Source: Gammaproteobacteria bacterium | GTDB taxonomy: Bacteria > Pseudomonadota > Gammaproteobacteria > Burkholderiales > Burkholderiaceae_C | Direction: 5' to 3' | NCBI GenBank assembly: GCA_018828125.1 | Contig: JAHJWB010000006.1 | Coordinates: 296,462-360,461 of the forward strand | Length of the DNA stretch: 64,000 bases | Shown here: piece after piece, positions 25,676 to 36,086 of the stretch | Layout: each line of letters begins with the position of its first letter | How positions within the stretch are numbered: the stretch's first letter is position 1 | Translations under genes and position numbers: made by a program | The notes under the pieces: generated by a model | What the model was told of the DNA's origin: nothing | Seen by the model: the letters and a program-made list of their open reading frames with translations, nothing else | The model's database searches: none

Positions 25676-27670
25676 TCAATTCGCCTCAGACAACTGATCC
25701 AGAATGGCAGGATTCTCCAGCGTACTGGTGTCCTGGGTGATGGCTTCACCCTTGGCGATGCTGCGCAGCAAGCGGCGCATGATCTTGCCGCTGCGCGTTT
25801 TGGGCAGATTTTCGCCAAACCGGATGTCCTTGGGCTTGGCGATCGGACCGATTTCCTTGGCGACCCAGGCGCGCAGTTCGTTGGCGATCTGCTTGGCTTC
25901 TTCGCCGGTGGGTCGCGAGCGCTTGAGCACGACGAAAGCGCAGATGGCTTCGCCAGTCACGTCGTCCGGGCGACCGACCACAGCGGCTTCCGCCACCAGA
26001 TCGGTTTTGGAAACCAGCGCCGATTCAATCTCCATGGTGCCCATGCGGTGGCCCGACACATTCAGCACGTCGTCGATACGCCCCGTGATGCGGAAGTAGC
26101 CCCGGTCAGCACTGCGAACCGCGCCGTCACCAGCCAGGTAGTAGCCTTTGAGTTCTTCGGGAAAGTAGGCCTTCTTGAAGCGTTCGGGGTCGTTCCAGAT
26201 AGTGCGGATCATGCTGGGCCAAGGGCGCTTGATGACCAGAATGCCGCCCGATCCGTTGGGAACGTCGTTGCCCATCTCATCGACGATGGCCGCAGTGATG
26301 CCTGGCAATGGCAGTGTGCAGCTGCCAGGCACCAGCGGCGTGGCACCGGGCAGCGGGGTGATCACATGACCACCGGTTTCGGTCTGCCAGAACGTGTCCA
26401 CAATAGGGCAGCGCTCGCCGCCCACATTCTTGTGATACCACATCCAGGCCTCGGGGTTAATGGGCTCACCCACGCTGCCCAAAATGCGCAGGCTCGACAG
26501 GTCTGAGCGCGCGGGATGCACCACCGCGTCACCTTCGGCAGCCTTGATGAGCGAGCGGATGGCCGTGGGAGCGGTGTAGAAAATCGAGCATTTGTGCCGT
26601 TCGATCATCTGCCAGAAACGCCCCGCATTGGGATAGGTGGGAATGCCCTCAAAAACGATCTGGGTAGCGCCTGCTGCCAGCGGGCCGTAGGCCACATAGG
26701 TGTGCCCCGTTATCCAGCCAATGTCAGCCGTACACCAGAACACGTCATCAGGGCGCAGGTCAAACGTCCAGTCCATGGTGAGCTTGGCCCACAGCAGGTA
26801 ACCGCCCGTGCTGTGCTGCACACCCTTGGGCTTGCCGGTGGAACCGCTGGTGTAAAGGATGAACAAGGGGTGCTCTGCACCTACCGCCACAGGGGGGCAA
26901 TCCGTAGACTGCCCTTCTAATGCTTCCGCAAACGTCTTGTCGCGCCCGGCCACCATGTTGCAGGCCGTGGCGGTGCGCTGGTACACAAACACATTGCGGA
27001 TCGTATCGCAGCCGCCCATGGACAGCGCTTCATCGATGATGGATTTGAGCGGAAGTTCTTTGCCGCCTCGCATTTGAAAGTTGGCGGTGATGACCGCCAC
27101 TGCGCCAGCGTCAATGATGCGCTCCTGCACCGCCTTGGCGCTGAAACCACCAAACACCACACTGTGAGTGGCGCCGATGCGCGCGCAGGCTTGCATGGCC
27201 ACCACGCCCTCGATGGTCATGGGCATGTAAACCAGCACACGGTCGCCCTTGGCAACGCCGTGGGCCTTGAGCGCATTGGCAAACTGGCTCACCCGGGCCA
27301 GCAGTTCCTTGTAGCTGATGCGGGTGATGGAGCCATCGTCCGCCTCAAAAATGATGGCTGTCTTGTTCTCGGTGGGGGTGCCGATGTGCCTGTCCAGGCA
27401 ATTGGCTGACGCATTCAACTCGCCATCGGCGAACCACTGGTAGAACGGCGCGTTGGACTCATCCAGTGTACGGGTGAAGGGTTTTGACCACTGGACGTTG
27501 TCACGCGCCAGGCGCGCCCAGAAGCCCTCAAAGTCATTCGTTGCCTCAGCACACAGCGCGTCGTAGCCCGCCATGCCCGACACACGGGCCGCTTTGACAA
27601 TGGCGTCAGTAGGTGGGAACACGCGGTTCTCGACCAACACGGACTCAATTGCAGATGTGGGGGCGCTCAT
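25676..27670 (-). CDS. acs: Acetyl-CoA synthetase (AMP-forming)
   Basis: A 664-residue enzyme that activates acetate with ATP and CoA. It has the ATP-binding loop [20 protein letters not shown], the block [31 protein letters not shown], the hinge [23 protein letters not shown] and the C-terminal [13 protein letters not shown] that holds the regulatory and catalytic lysine. Length is typical of Acs. The ATG at 27670 follows AGGAGA; the open frame upstream is not family-like. It is divergent from the YqhA-like gene. It may also serve to recycle acetate alongside the malonate pathway. Confidence 0.95.
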   Translation of the reverse strand: MSAPTSAIESVLVENRVFPPTDAIVKAARVSGMAGYDALCAEATNDFEGFWARLARDNVQWSKPFTRTLDESNAPFYQWFADGELNASANCLDRHIGTPTENKTAIIFEADDGSITRISYKELLARVSQFANALKAHGVAKGDRVLVYMPMTIEGVVAMQACARIGATHSVVFGGFSAKAVQERIIDAGAVAVITANFQMRGGKELPLKSIIDEALSMGGCDTIRNVFVYQRTATACNMVAGRDKTFAEALEGQSTDCPPVAVGAEHPLFILYTSGSTGKPKGVQHSTGGYLLWAKLTMDWTFDLRPDDVFWCTADIGWITGHTYVAYGPLAAGATQIVFEGIPTYPNAGRFWQMIERHKCSIFYTAPTAIRSLIKAAEGDAVVHPARSDLSSLRILGSVGEPINPEAWMWYHKNVGGERCPIVDTFWQTETGGHVITPLPGATPLVPGSCTLPLPGITAAIVDEMGNDVPNGSGGILVIKRPWPSMIRTIWNDPERFKKAYFPEELKGYYLAGDGAVRSADRGYFRITGRIDDVLNVSGHRMGTMEIESALVSKTDLVAEAAVVGRPDDVTGEAICAFVVLKRSRPTGEEAKQIANELRAWVAKEIGPIAKPKDIRFGENLPKTRSGKIMRRLLRSIAKGEAITQDTSTLENPAILDQLSEAN

Positions 27671-27852
27671 GGTGTTGTCTCCTGGTTCTATGGAATTGGC
27701 CGGTACTGTCAGCCGCGGCACTTACAAGCCACTGACTGGCACGAAGCTTACAGAGGATAGCCCTTGTGTCACCCACCTATCACCCCATGGGCGTGTCAGG
27801 AGGTTCTAGAATCGCCCGTCGCTTATTGACTGCCCCCAAAACCCGGTTCCAC

Positions 27853-28452
27853 ATGTCCTCGCCTATTCCTACCAGACCCTCGCCCATGCGGCCATTGCCC
27901 GCCCTGATCTTTGCGAGCCGCTGGCTGCAGTTGCCGCTTTACTTGGGATTAATTTTGGCGCAGGCAGTGTACGTCTTCCATTTCTGGGTAGAACTGGTGC
28001 ACTTGATCGAAGCAGTTTTTGGCAATACCGAAGCGCTTCAAAAGCTGGTGTCCAGCATCGGCTACAAGAGCGATATTGCGGTGACATCGCTCAACGAGAC
28101 CATCATCATGCTGGTAGTGCTGGCATTGATCGACGTGGTCATGATCTCGAACCTGCTCATCATGGTCATTGTGGGCGGGTACGAAACCTTTGTGTCGCGT
28201 CTGCGGCTGGAGGACCACCCCGACCAGCCCGAGTGGTTGAGCCACGTCAATGCCTCGGTGCTCAAGGTCAAACTGGCCACTGCCATCATCGGCATCAGCT
28301 CCATACATTTGCTCAAGACATTCATCAACGCCGCCAACTACGAGCTCCAGGTCTTGATGTGGCAAACCATCATCCATGTGGTGTTCCTGCTCAGCGCGCT
28401 GGCGATTGCTCTGACCGACAAACTCATGTCGAACGGCGCAGAAAAGCACTGA
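27853..28452 (+). CDS. YqhA/UPF0114-family membrane protein
   Basis: A 199-residue protein with four hydrophobic segments. It has the conserved UPF0114 blocks [43 protein letters not shown] and [22 protein letters not shown]. The family is of unknown function; some members are annotated as TIGR00645. Three ATG codons are possible near the start. I chose 27853, while 27886 would also leave the complete family region. The gene stands alone between acs (divergent) and the Mrp operon (same strand, 132 bases downstream). Confidence 0.85.
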   Translation: MSSPIPTRPSPMRPLPALIFASRWLQLPLYLGLILAQAVYVFHFWVELVHLIEAVFGNTEALQKLVSSIGYKSDIAVTSLNETIIMLVVLALIDVVMISNLLIMVIVGGYETFVSRLRLEDHPDQPEWLSHVNASVLKVKLATAIIGISSIHLLKTFINAANYELQVLMWQTIIHVVFLLSALAIALTDKLMSNGAEKH

Positions 28453-28584
28453 TCGCCAGCCGAACCACCGCCGCGCTCCCCGCGGGCCAATGCCCGCCTC
28501 AGACGTTTCTTCTTCACCCCCCGCGCCGCGGGGACTTGAAAGGGCTTGCCTAGAATGGCCGCTCGTTTGACAGGATAGAACACC

Positions 28585-31467
28585 GTGCTGCTGCTCATCA
28601 TCTTGCTGCCGCTGCTGGCAGGCACCAGCCTCACCGGTTGGTCTGGAGCCCTTCAAAACCCCGGTTACCGCGCGCGCACTGCCTGGATTGCCGCCGCCGT
28701 GACTGCCGCCAGCCTGGGCCTGCTGCTAATGCACGCGCCCGCGGTGATGGATGGCGAGGTACTGCGGCAGTTCACGCCCTGGGTTCCCGAAATCGGCTTG
28801 AACATCGGTTTGCGCCTCGATGGCTTGTCGCTCATGTTCGCCCTGCTGATTACCGGCATGGGCCTGCTGATCATTCTGTATGCACATAACTATCTGGGTG
28901 CCGACGACCCTGCAGGCAAGTTTTATTGCACGCTGATGCTGTTCATGGCTGCCATGTTGGGCATTGTGCTGTCCGACAACGTGCTGCTGCTCATCGTGTT
29001 CTGGGAGCTGACCAGCATCTCATCCTTCCTGCTGGTAGGTTACTGGAACCACCGCGCCGACGCGCGCGCTGGCGCCCGCATGGCCTTGGCGGTGACCGGT
29101 GGCGGCGGGCTGGCCATGCTGGGGGGCTTTGTGCTGCTGGGCCAGATCGCTGGCACGTACGAAATCAGCCAGATGACGGCAGTCGCCGCGCAGATCCAGG
29201 CAGACGCGCGCTACCCTGCGGCGCTGATCTTGATCCTGTTGGGCTGCTTCACTAAAAGTGCGCAATTCCCCTTCCACTTCTGGTTGCCGCAGGCCATGGC
29301 CGCGCCCACGCCCGTGTCGGCCTATCTGCACTCGGCCACCATGGTGAAGGCAGGGATCTTTTTGCTGGCAAGGCTGACTCCTGTCATCGGCGGCACTGAA
29401 CTGTTCGTGGGCATCGTGTCCACCGCAGGGCTTGTCACGGTTACCTTTGCCGCTTTCATTGCCATCTTCAAGCACGACCTCAAGGGGCTGCTCGCCTATT
29501 CCACTATCAGCCACCTGGGGCTCATTGTTTTCCTCATCGGGCTGGGCTCGCCGCTGGCCGCAGTGGCGGCGATGTTCCACATCCTGAACCACGCCAGCTT
29601 CAAGGCCGCCCTGTTCATGACGGCAGGCATTGTGGACCACGAAACCGGCACCCGTGACCTGCGCCAGCTTGGTGGCCTGTACCGGCTGATGCCCTGGACG
29701 GCCACGCTCGCCATGGTCGCCGCAGCGGCCATGGCTGGCGTGCCGCTTTTCAACGGATTCATCTCCAAGGAAATGTTCCTTACCGAGGCCGTGGCGTTTT
29801 CGCAAGGCGCTGGCAGCTGGCACTGGCTGGTGCCAGCCATGGCCACGTTCGCTGCGGTCTGCAGCGTCGCGTATTCGGCCCGGCTGGTGCACGACATGTT
29901 CTTTAACGGGCCACCGCGCGATCTGCCCAACCCCCACCCGCACGAGCCGCCATTGGGCATGAAGGCGCCTGTGGCCCTGCTCTCCGCAATCTGTATTGTT
30001 GTAGGGCTCTTGCCGTCGCTGGTGGCCGGACCGCTGGTGCTGGTGGCGTCGACCGCCATGCTGGGCACGCCGCCGCCCGAGTTCCATCTGGCGATCTGGC
30101 ATGGCTTCAACGTACCGCTGCTGCTCAGCGCCGTGGCACTGGGAGCAGGCCTGTTGCTGTATTTCTGGCTGGCGCGCGGCAAACGGCTGCACAGCCTGAC
30201 CTCCGAGAAATGGTTTGGCGCACTGACAGGATCCAACTTGTTCACGCGCGGTTCAGACCGCTTGTTCGAGGGTGCAGGCCGAATCACCGCGCTGCTGGAG
30301 ACGGGGTCACTGCAACGCTACCTTGCGTGGATGGTCCTGGCCTGCGTCGCAGCCGTCGCGGTGCCTGTGTTGTCGGGCCAGACGCCCGGCACTGGTACCC
30401 GTGAGTTGCTGCCGGTCAATGCGGTTGCACTGGTGATCTGGGGGTTGCTGCTGGCAGCGTGTGTCTGGCTCATGCTCAAGCACCATGACCGGTTCCAATC
30501 AGTGGTGGTTGCAGGCGTTATTGGCCTGGTCACTTCCTTGACTTTTGTCGGCCTTTCTGCTCCCGACCTTGCACTTACCCAACTGACGGTGGACGTGGTC
30601 TCCACGGTGCTTCTGCTGATGGGGCTGGCCCTGCTGCCCCGCCTGTCACCACGCGAATCCTCCGACACGCGCAGGTTGCGCGACGGCTCCATTGCGCTGC
30701 TGGGCGGTGCGGGCATGGCTTGGCTGGCGTGGGTCATGCTGACGCGCGATCATGACTCCATTGCCTGGTACTTCCTCAATCAGTCCGCCATCGCGGGCGG
30801 GGGCACGAACGCGGTGAACGTGATTCTGGTGGATTTCCGGGGCTACGACACTTTTGGTGAGATCACCGTGTTGGGCATTGCCGCAGTGGGCGTGCTGGCG
30901 CTGATGGATGGCATGCGCACCCGGCGCCCCGCTACCGATGTCAGTGGTGAGCCCTATACCTTCGGCGCCCAGCCGCTCATGCTGCGTGTCGCTGCCCGCG
31001 TGGTGCTGCCGCTGGCCTTGGTCGTGACGCTGTACATCTTCATGCGGGGGCACAACCTGCCAGGTGGTGGATTTATTGCGGGCCTGGTCACTGCGGTGGC
31101 CCTGGCTCTGCAATATGTCGCCATGGGTCAGACGCGCGCCGAAGCTCTGTTGAGGGCCGAAGGCGGGCGGCGTTTTGTGCGCTGGATCGGTATCGGCCTG
31201 GGTATCGCCGGGTTGACGGGCATTGGTGCTTTTGCCTTTGGCCAACCGTTCCTGACCAGTGCCCACGGCCACCCTCACATTCCGATTCTGGGAGACATTC
31301 CGCTTGCCACGGCCGCGCTGTTTGACTTGGGCGTGTACATCACCGTGGTGGGTGCCACGTTGCTGACGCTGTCCACACTCGGGTCTGTCACCCGCGAGGG
31401 TACGGGCAAGTCGCGCACGCCCCCACCTGCCAACGCTAACATCAATCCCGCCGGAGTCCAACCATGA
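28585..31467 (+). CDS. Mrp/Pha monovalent cation/proton antiporter subunit A fused to subunit B
   Basis: A 960-residue, multi-span protein starting at GTG. The first approximately 500 residues form a NuoL/MrpA-like proton-antiporter domain (HYLG-type LTSISSFLLVGYW, KSAQFPFHFWLPQAMAAPTPVSAYLHSATMVKAG). The MrpA C-terminal extension follows, then from about residue 790 an MrpB domain (VVTLYIFMRGHNLPGGGFIAG). The A+B fusion is the Pha-type (group 2) arrangement known from Sinorhizobium PhaA. The complex exports Na+ or K+ in exchange for protons and helps alkali and salt tolerance. Its last four bases overlap the start of subunit C. Confidence 0.94.
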   Translation: MLLLIILLPLLAGTSLTGWSGALQNPGYRARTAWIAAAVTAASLGLLLMHAPAVMDGEVLRQFTPWVPEIGLNIGLRLDGLSLMFALLITGMGLLIILYAHNYLGADDPAGKFYCTLMLFMAAMLGIVLSDNVLLLIVFWELTSISSFLLVGYWNHRADARAGARMALAVTGGGGLAMLGGFVLLGQIAGTYEISQMTAVAAQIQADARYPAALILILLGCFTKSAQFPFHFWLPQAMAAPTPVSAYLHSATMVKAGIFLLARLTPVIGGTELFVGIVSTAGLVTVTFAAFIAIFKHDLKGLLAYSTISHLGLIVFLIGLGSPLAAVAAMFHILNHASFKAALFMTAGIVDHETGTRDLRQLGGLYRLMPWTATLAMVAAAAMAGVPLFNGFISKEMFLTEAVAFSQGAGSWHWLVPAMATFAAVCSVAYSARLVHDMFFNGPPRDLPNPHPHEPPLGMKAPVALLSAICIVVGLLPSLVAGPLVLVASTAMLGTPPPEFHLAIWHGFNVPLLLSAVALGAGLLLYFWLARGKRLHSLTSEKWFGALTGSNLFTRGSDRLFEGAGRITALLETGSLQRYLAWMVLACVAAVAVPVLSGQTPGTGTRELLPVNAVALVIWGLLLAACVWLMLKHHDRFQSVVVAGVIGLVTSLTFVGLSAPDLALTQLTVDVVSTVLLLMGLALLPRLSPRESSDTRRLRDGSIALLGGAGMAWLAWVMLTRDHDSIAWYFLNQSAIAGGGTNAVNVILVDFRGYDTFGEITVLGIAAVGVLALMDGMRTRRPATDVSGEPYTFGAQPLMLRVAARVVLPLALVVTLYIFMRGHNLPGGGFIAGLVTAVALALQYVAMGQTRAEALLRAEGGRRFVRWIGIGLGIAGLTGIGAFAFGQPFLTSAHGHPHIPILGDIPLATAALFDLGVYITVVGATLLTLSTLGSVTREGTGKSRTPPPANANINPAGVQP

Positions 31468-31838
31468 TCATGAGCCTTGAATTTCTGGTGGCCACCGGCA
31501 TTGGGGCGGTCACCACCACTGCTCTGTACCTCATCCTTCGCGGCCGGACCTGGCCGGTGATTCTTGGCCTGAGCCTGCTGGGCTACGCCGTCAACGTCTT
31601 CATTTTTGCCATGGGCCGCCTCTGGCAAAACGCGGCGCCCATCCTGACGGAAGGTGGACGCGTGGCAGACCCGCTCCCTCAGGCACTGGTGCTCACCGCG
31701 ATCGTCATCGGTTTTGCGACTACCGGATTTGTGGTGGAACTGGCGCTGCGCAGCCGCCACGAAACCGGCACGGACCATGTGGACGGGCACGAGCCAGGAC
31801 ACCGCCCCATCACACCACAGCGGGATGAGGCGGCATGA
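31464..31838 (+). CDS. Mrp/Pha antiporter subunit C
   Basis: A 124-residue, three-helix NuoK-like subunit. It has the MrpC block ILGLSLLGYAVNVFIFAMGR and VADPLPQALVLTAIVIGFATTGF, where the conserved glutamate or aspartate positions of the proton path lie. The ATGA overlaps tie it to the fused A/B gene before and the D gene after. The C-terminal tail is hydrophilic and rich in His. Confidence 0.93.
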   Translation: MIMSLEFLVATGIGAVTTTALYLILRGRTWPVILGLSLLGYAVNVFIFAMGRLWQNAAPILTEGGRVADPLPQALVLTAIVIGFATTGFVVELALRSRHETGTDHVDGHEPGHRPITPQRDEAA

Positions 31839-33478
31839 TCGGAGATCTCTTGAACGCATTCTTCGGGCAGCATCTCCCGGTGCTCCCCGTGCTGCTGCCG
31901 ATGTTCACCGCGGTGGTGCTGCTGCTCGTGGGCGACGGCGGCGGGCAGTCCAGCCACGGAGGATCACAGTTGCGCGCCCGGCGTTGGGTCAGCATGACGT
32001 CAGTGGTGTTTGGCGCAGTGCTGGCCTGGCGCCTGCTGACCGAGGCCGCCAGCGGCCCCCTCACCGTATATCCCCTGGGCGCCTGGCCTGCGCCGTTTGG
32101 CATCGTGCTGGTAATTGACCGCCTGAGCGCGCTGATGCTGGCACTGACGTGGACGATTGCCGTGCCTGTGCTGTGGTATTCCACCGGTGGCTGGGACAGC
32201 CATGGGCGGCACTTTCATGCCTTGTTTCACTTTCAACTCATGGGCCTGTCGGGCGCGTTCGTGACGGGCGACCTGTTCAATCTCTTCGTGTTTTTCGAGA
32301 TCCTGCTGATCGCATCCTACGTGCTCATGGTGCATGGCCAGGGGCGGGATCGGTTCCGGGCAGGACTTCACTACGTGGTGCTCAATCTGGCCGCCTCGGC
32401 GCTTTTCCTCATCGGCCTTGCCATCATCTACGCAGTCACCGGCACGCTCAACATGGCCGACCTGGCGCTGCGCATCACACAGCTGGAGCCTGAGCAGGCA
32501 TCTCTGCTCAAAGCCGGTGCCATGGTGCTGCTGGTGGTGTTCGGACTCAAGGCCGCCATCGTGCCGCTCTACATGTGGCTGCCCACCACCTACGCCGCAG
32601 CGAGTGCACCAGTGGCGGCGCTGTTTGCCATCATGACGAAGGTCGGCGTCTACAGCATCATTCGCGTGCACGCCGTGATGCTGGGCGAAGGCGCCGGGCA
32701 CGCCGCCTTTGCGGCCGCGCCCTGGCTTCTACCGGTGGCACTGGTCACCACCGTCCTGGGTGTTTTTGGCGCGCTGGCCGCACACAGCCTTGCGCGATTG
32801 GTTTCCTACCTGACGGTGTCATCCATTGGGATCATCCTGGCCGCAGTGGGCCTCTTCACTCCTGATTCCATGTCGGCTGCGCTGTACTACACCGTGCACA
32901 GCACCCTGGTCATGGCGGCGCTGTTTCTGCTGGTGGAACTCGTGGCTTCGCAGCGAGGCGCTGCAGGCGACCACCTGCAACCGGCCCCCCCAGTGGCGCA
33001 GCCCGTCGCACTGGGCTTGATGACGCTGTTGGGCGCCGCTTCTGCGGCCGGGCTGCCTCCGCTGCCAGGGTTTCTTGGCAAGCTGATGGTGCTGGAAAGC
33101 GCCGCGGCCACACCAGCCCACACCTGGGTCTGGGCCGTGGTTCTGGGCGCGGGCTTTCTGACGCTGGTGGGCCTAGCGCGTGCAGGGGCCATCCTGTTCT
33201 GGAACGCGCTGCCAGGCCGGTCTGATGACTGCAGCGCGGGCAGCAGTGGCCGCCTCATGACAGCCACGCTGACCCTGCTGGCGCTCAGCCTGCTCCTCGC
33301 AGTGGCCGCATCTCCCCTCAAACGCTACACCGATGCCGCAGCTGTGCAACTGGCGGATCGCAACGGCTACGCCGACGCAGTGCTCGACGCAGTGGGCGGG
33401 TCGGCGGCGCAGACCACCCGGCCCTACCGAGGTGGCGAAGGCGAAGTGAAGCTACCCGGAAAGGCGGTTGCACCATGA
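31835..33478 (+). CDS. Mrp/Pha antiporter subunit D
   Basis: A 547-residue, about fourteen-helix protein related to NuoM/NuoN. It shows the conserved FNLFVFFEILLIASYVLMVHG, KAAIVPLYMWLPTTYAAASAPVAALFAIMTKVGVYSI and YTVHSTLVMAALFLLVEL regions, which include the lysine and glutamate residues of the proton channel. It works with subunit A in ion exchange. It overlaps C and E by four bases each. Confidence 0.95.
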   Translation: MIGDLLNAFFGQHLPVLPVLLPMFTAVVLLLVGDGGGQSSHGGSQLRARRWVSMTSVVFGAVLAWRLLTEAASGPLTVYPLGAWPAPFGIVLVIDRLSALMLALTWTIAVPVLWYSTGGWDSHGRHFHALFHFQLMGLSGAFVTGDLFNLFVFFEILLIASYVLMVHGQGRDRFRAGLHYVVLNLAASALFLIGLAIIYAVTGTLNMADLALRITQLEPEQASLLKAGAMVLLVVFGLKAAIVPLYMWLPTTYAAASAPVAALFAIMTKVGVYSIIRVHAVMLGEGAGHAAFAAAPWLLPVALVTTVLGVFGALAAHSLARLVSYLTVSSIGIILAAVGLFTPDSMSAALYYTVHSTLVMAALFLLVELVASQRGAAGDHLQPAPPVAQPVALGLMTLLGAASAAGLPPLPGFLGKLMVLESAAATPAHTWVWAVVLGAGFLTLVGLARAGAILFWNALPGRSDDCSAGSSGRLMTATLTLLALSLLLAVAASPLKRYTDAAAVQLADRNGYADAVLDAVGGSAAQTTRPYRGGEGEVKLPGKAVAP

Positions 33479-34008
33479 GCAAGAAACAACGCTGGCTGAC
33501 CCACCCCTGGCTGTCAGTCCTGCTGGCCGTTACCTGGTTGCTGCTGCAGCACTCCGTGTCTGTCTTTCACGTGCTGTCGGGTGTGTTGATCGGCCTGATC
33601 GTGCCACGGCTGCTGAAAGATTTTCTGCCCGCCCCGCGCCGCCTGAACATGCGCGCGGCCGTGCGGCTGGGCGGCGTGGTGCTCTGGGACATCGTGGTGT
33701 CCAACATCACCGTGGCGCGGCTGGTGCTGGGCCCCATGTCGCGCATGCAGCCCGCCTGGGTGCCCGTGCCACTCACGCTGACCCACCCCACCGCCATTGC
33801 ATTGTTGGCCACCATCATCACCACCACGCCGGGTACGGTGTCCTGCACCATCGACGAAGAGCGCAACGAGATCCTTGTGCACGCGCTCAACTGCGACGAC
33901 CCGGCGCAGATGGCCGCTGACATCAAGTCCCGCTACGAAACCCCTCTTCTGGCAATTTTCGAAGCGGCGCAACCCACCGATGCCGCCATCCAAGGAGACC
34001 GCGCATGA
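33475..34008 (+). CDS. Mrp/Pha antiporter subunit E
   Basis: A 177-residue subunit with two to three N-terminal membrane helices and a soluble C-terminal domain. The family block ITTTPGTVSCTIDEERNEILVHALNCDD is clear. MrpE is needed for a stable Mrp complex. It overlaps D and F by four bases, so translational coupling continues through the operon. Confidence 0.93.
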   Translation: MSKKQRWLTHPWLSVLLAVTWLLLQHSVSVFHVLSGVLIGLIVPRLLKDFLPAPRRLNMRAAVRLGGVVLWDIVVSNITVARLVLGPMSRMQPAWVPVPLTLTHPTAIALLATIITTTPGTVSCTIDEERNEILVHALNCDDPAQMAADIKSRYETPLLAIFEAAQPTDAAIQGDRA

Positions 34009-34289
34009 CCGCCACCAGCATCCTTCCTCTGGCGCTGGACATCACCACCGCCGCCATGGCGCTGTCGTTCCTGCTGTGCGCATGGCGCCTCGTGCGGGGC
34101 CCGCAGTCCATCGACCGCGTGCTGGCCATCGACACCCTGTACCTCAATGCGGTGGCGTTGGTGGTGCTGCTGGGTATCCGTTGGCAGACCGCCCTGTTGT
34201 TCGAGGCGGCGCTGATTGTGGCGATGTTGGGTTTTGCGTCCACCGTGGCGATGGCGCGCTACCTGAGCCGCGGCGACGTAATCGAATGA
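34005..34289 (+). CDS. Mrp/Pha antiporter subunit F
   Basis: A 94-residue, three-helix subunit. It has the conserved segment WRLVRGPQSIDRVLAIDTLYLNAVALVVLLG, typical of MrpF/PhaF, and ends in ARYLSRGDVIE. It overlaps the E gene by four bases and is followed by G after 36 bases. Confidence 0.92.
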   Translation: MTATSILPLALDITTAAMALSFLLCAWRLVRGPQSIDRVLAIDTLYLNAVALVVLLGIRWQTALLFEAALIVAMLGFASTVAMARYLSRGDVIE

Positions 34290-34325
34290 CCGCGTACTGA
34301 CCTCCGACGCATCAGAAAGACCTTT

Positions 34326-34673
34326 ATGACCTTTCAAATCCTTGCCGAATGGCTGGCTGCCGCGCTTTTGCTGATCGGTGCGTTTTTCTCTCTCGTCGGC
34401 GTGATCGGCTTGGTGCGCCTGCCCGACTTCTTCATGCGGTTGCATGCCCCCACCAAAGCATCCACGCTGGGCGTGGGCGGCGTGCTGCTGGCCAGCATGA
34501 TCCTGGCTGCCGCGGAAGGCCGCATGGGCTTTGCTGAGTTGCTGATCACCCTGTTTGTGTTTGTGACGGCCCCCGTGTCCGCCAACCTCATGGCCCAGGC
34601 GGCACTGCACCTGCGCGTGGGCGGGCGTGCCCCGACTCCGCCCGACGCGGTGCCAGAGCGGCGGCAGGGGTAA
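34326..34673 (+). CDS. Mrp/Pha antiporter subunit G
   Basis: A 115-residue subunit with three hydrophobic segments. It contains the MrpG signature GVIGLVRLPDFFMRLHAPTKASTLGVGGVLLAS. It is the last gene of the operon. No standard terminator follows; the convergent gap to yihY instead holds a dispersed repeat with a T-rich flank. Confidence 0.92.
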   Translation: MTFQILAEWLAAALLLIGAFFSLVGVIGLVRLPDFFMRLHAPTKASTLGVGGVLLASMILAAAEGRMGFAELLITLFVFVTAPVSANLMAQAALHLRVGGRAPTPPDAVPERRQG

Positions 34674-34782
34674 GGCGCCTCAACCAAGGGTGAAAGGTAT
34701 GACGCAAATCATTCGCAATGCTAGGCCGTGCTACGTTCATCCCTAATCACGGGATCAAGATTAAAAAATATTGATCAAAACA

Positions 34783-34820
34783 GGCTCTAGCGCTTAACCA
34801 TAAAGCGCCAGCAGCTATTC
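34783..34820. repeat. Dispersed palindromic repeat, copy 5 (mnhG-yihY gap)
   Basis: Contains CTCTAGCGCTTAACCATAAA and GCGCCAGCAGCTATTC, followed by TTTTT on the + strand. It lies between convergent genes, and its edge supplies the TAG stop codon of yihY (34815-34817). Confidence 0.85.
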
Positions 34821-36065
34821 TTTTTGAAGTAAATCGGCCAAATGCAAGCCACCGAGGCCTGCACTGCCCCACAGCGGTTCCAGGCTCCCAACCCGGTCCA
34901 GCAGTAGCCTGCGCAACAAGGGCTCCAGCAACGTGTTGTGCGGGTCTGCCAGCAACACATAACGTGACTCTGGAACGTCCGACGCACTCGTCGCCACATC
35001 TGCCACCTCGCCCACCCAGTCCAAGGTCGTCAGTGCCTCAAGCACGGGCTCCAGTTGCAGCACATCCACCCGCAGCAGTTGCGCCAGCTGGCTCGGGCGC
35101 AAGCCCCGTGTCGCGTGGCGGCGGGCGCGGTGTAGTTCTTGCAATACCTCCACTGCCAGCTGAAATGTCCAGCCCGCCACGTTGCCGCGCCGCGCCACAC
35201 CGGCCAGCAGGCTGGGCAGGTACGCCGTCACCACAGCGCCCAGCAGCACGATGACCCAGGCGACGTAGATCCAGATCAGCAAGATGGGCAAGGTTGCGAA
35301 AGCGCCGTACACCACGGAGTACGTGGGGACCTTGCCCAGGTAAAGCGCCAGTACCTTCTTCGCCAGCTCAATACACACCGCCACAAAAAAGCCCCCTGTC
35401 CACGCATGTCGCCACTTCACCGGGGTGTTGGGCACATAGTGGTACAGCGACGCCATACCGCCCGCGAGGACCAAGAACTGGATCGAGTCGAACAGCAGTT
35501 GCACGCCATCAGGCAGGCGCTTGACCAGCCCGCCAGACGCCGACATCACATACGACGTGAGCGCCAGGCTGGCCCCCATCAACAGCGGCCCCAGTGTGAT
35601 GGCGGCCCAGTAGATCAGCACGCGCTGTCCCAGGGGCCGCAGGCGTTGCACACGCCAGATGTCATTGAGGGTGCGATCGATGGTGAGGATCAGCGCCAGC
35701 GCCGTGGCCAGCAAGATGCTGAAGCCCGCCACGCCCAGGCCGCTGGCCTTGGATGCAAACTGGTTCAGGTAGCCAATCACCTGGCGCGAGATGCTGTCGG
35801 GCACCAGACTGCTGACCAGCCAGCCTTGCAACGCATCCTGCAGCTTGCCGAAGATAGGGAACGCGGTGAAGACCGCCAGTGCCACCGTGAAGAACGGTAC
35901 CAGCGCCAGGATGGTGGTAAAGGTGAGGCTGCTGGCGGTCAACCCCAGGTGGTCTTCGCGAAAGCGCTCACGCAGGGTTTGTGCAGTGGTGCGCCAAGGA
36001 AAGTTGGACAGCTCGGTTACCAGCGCTTCCAAGCGCAGCGCTACTGTCTGTAAGGAAAAGGGCAT
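34815..36065 (-). CDS. YihY/BrkB-family inner-membrane protein
   Basis: A 416-residue protein of the YihY (formerly called ribonuclease BN-like) family. It has six hydrophobic segments in residues about 45-290 and typical blocks DHLGLTASSLTFTTILALVPFFTVALAVF, YHYVPNTPVKWRHAWTGGFFVAV and YLGKVPTYSVVYGAFATLPILLIWIYVAW. A cytoplasmic C-terminal region of about 120 residues has a winged-helix look (GLRPSQLAQLLRVDVLQLEPVLEAL). The function of the family is unclear. I start it at ATG 36065; the frame is open upstream, but those residues are not family-like. Its TAG stop is formed by the edge of a dispersed repeat. The start codon is only 21 bases from that of the divergent DUF2069 gene. Confidence 0.88.
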   Translation of the reverse strand: MPFSLQTVALRLEALVTELSNFPWRTTAQTLRERFREDHLGLTASSLTFTTILALVPFFTVALAVFTAFPIFGKLQDALQGWLVSSLVPDSISRQVIGYLNQFASKASGLGVAGFSILLATALALILTIDRTLNDIWRVQRLRPLGQRVLIYWAAITLGPLLMGASLALTSYVMSASGGLVKRLPDGVQLLFDSIQFLVLAGGMASLYHYVPNTPVKWRHAWTGGFFVAVCIELAKKVLALYLGKVPTYSVVYGAFATLPILLIWIYVAWVIVLLGAVVTAYLPSLLAGVARRGNVAGWTFQLAVEVLQELHRARRHATRGLRPSQLAQLLRVDVLQLEPVLEALTTLDWVGEVADVATSASDVPESRYVLLADPHNTLLEPLLRRLLLDRVGSLEPLWGSAGLGGLHLADLLQKE

Positions 36066-36086
36066 GGCCGATATGATGCCACCCCA

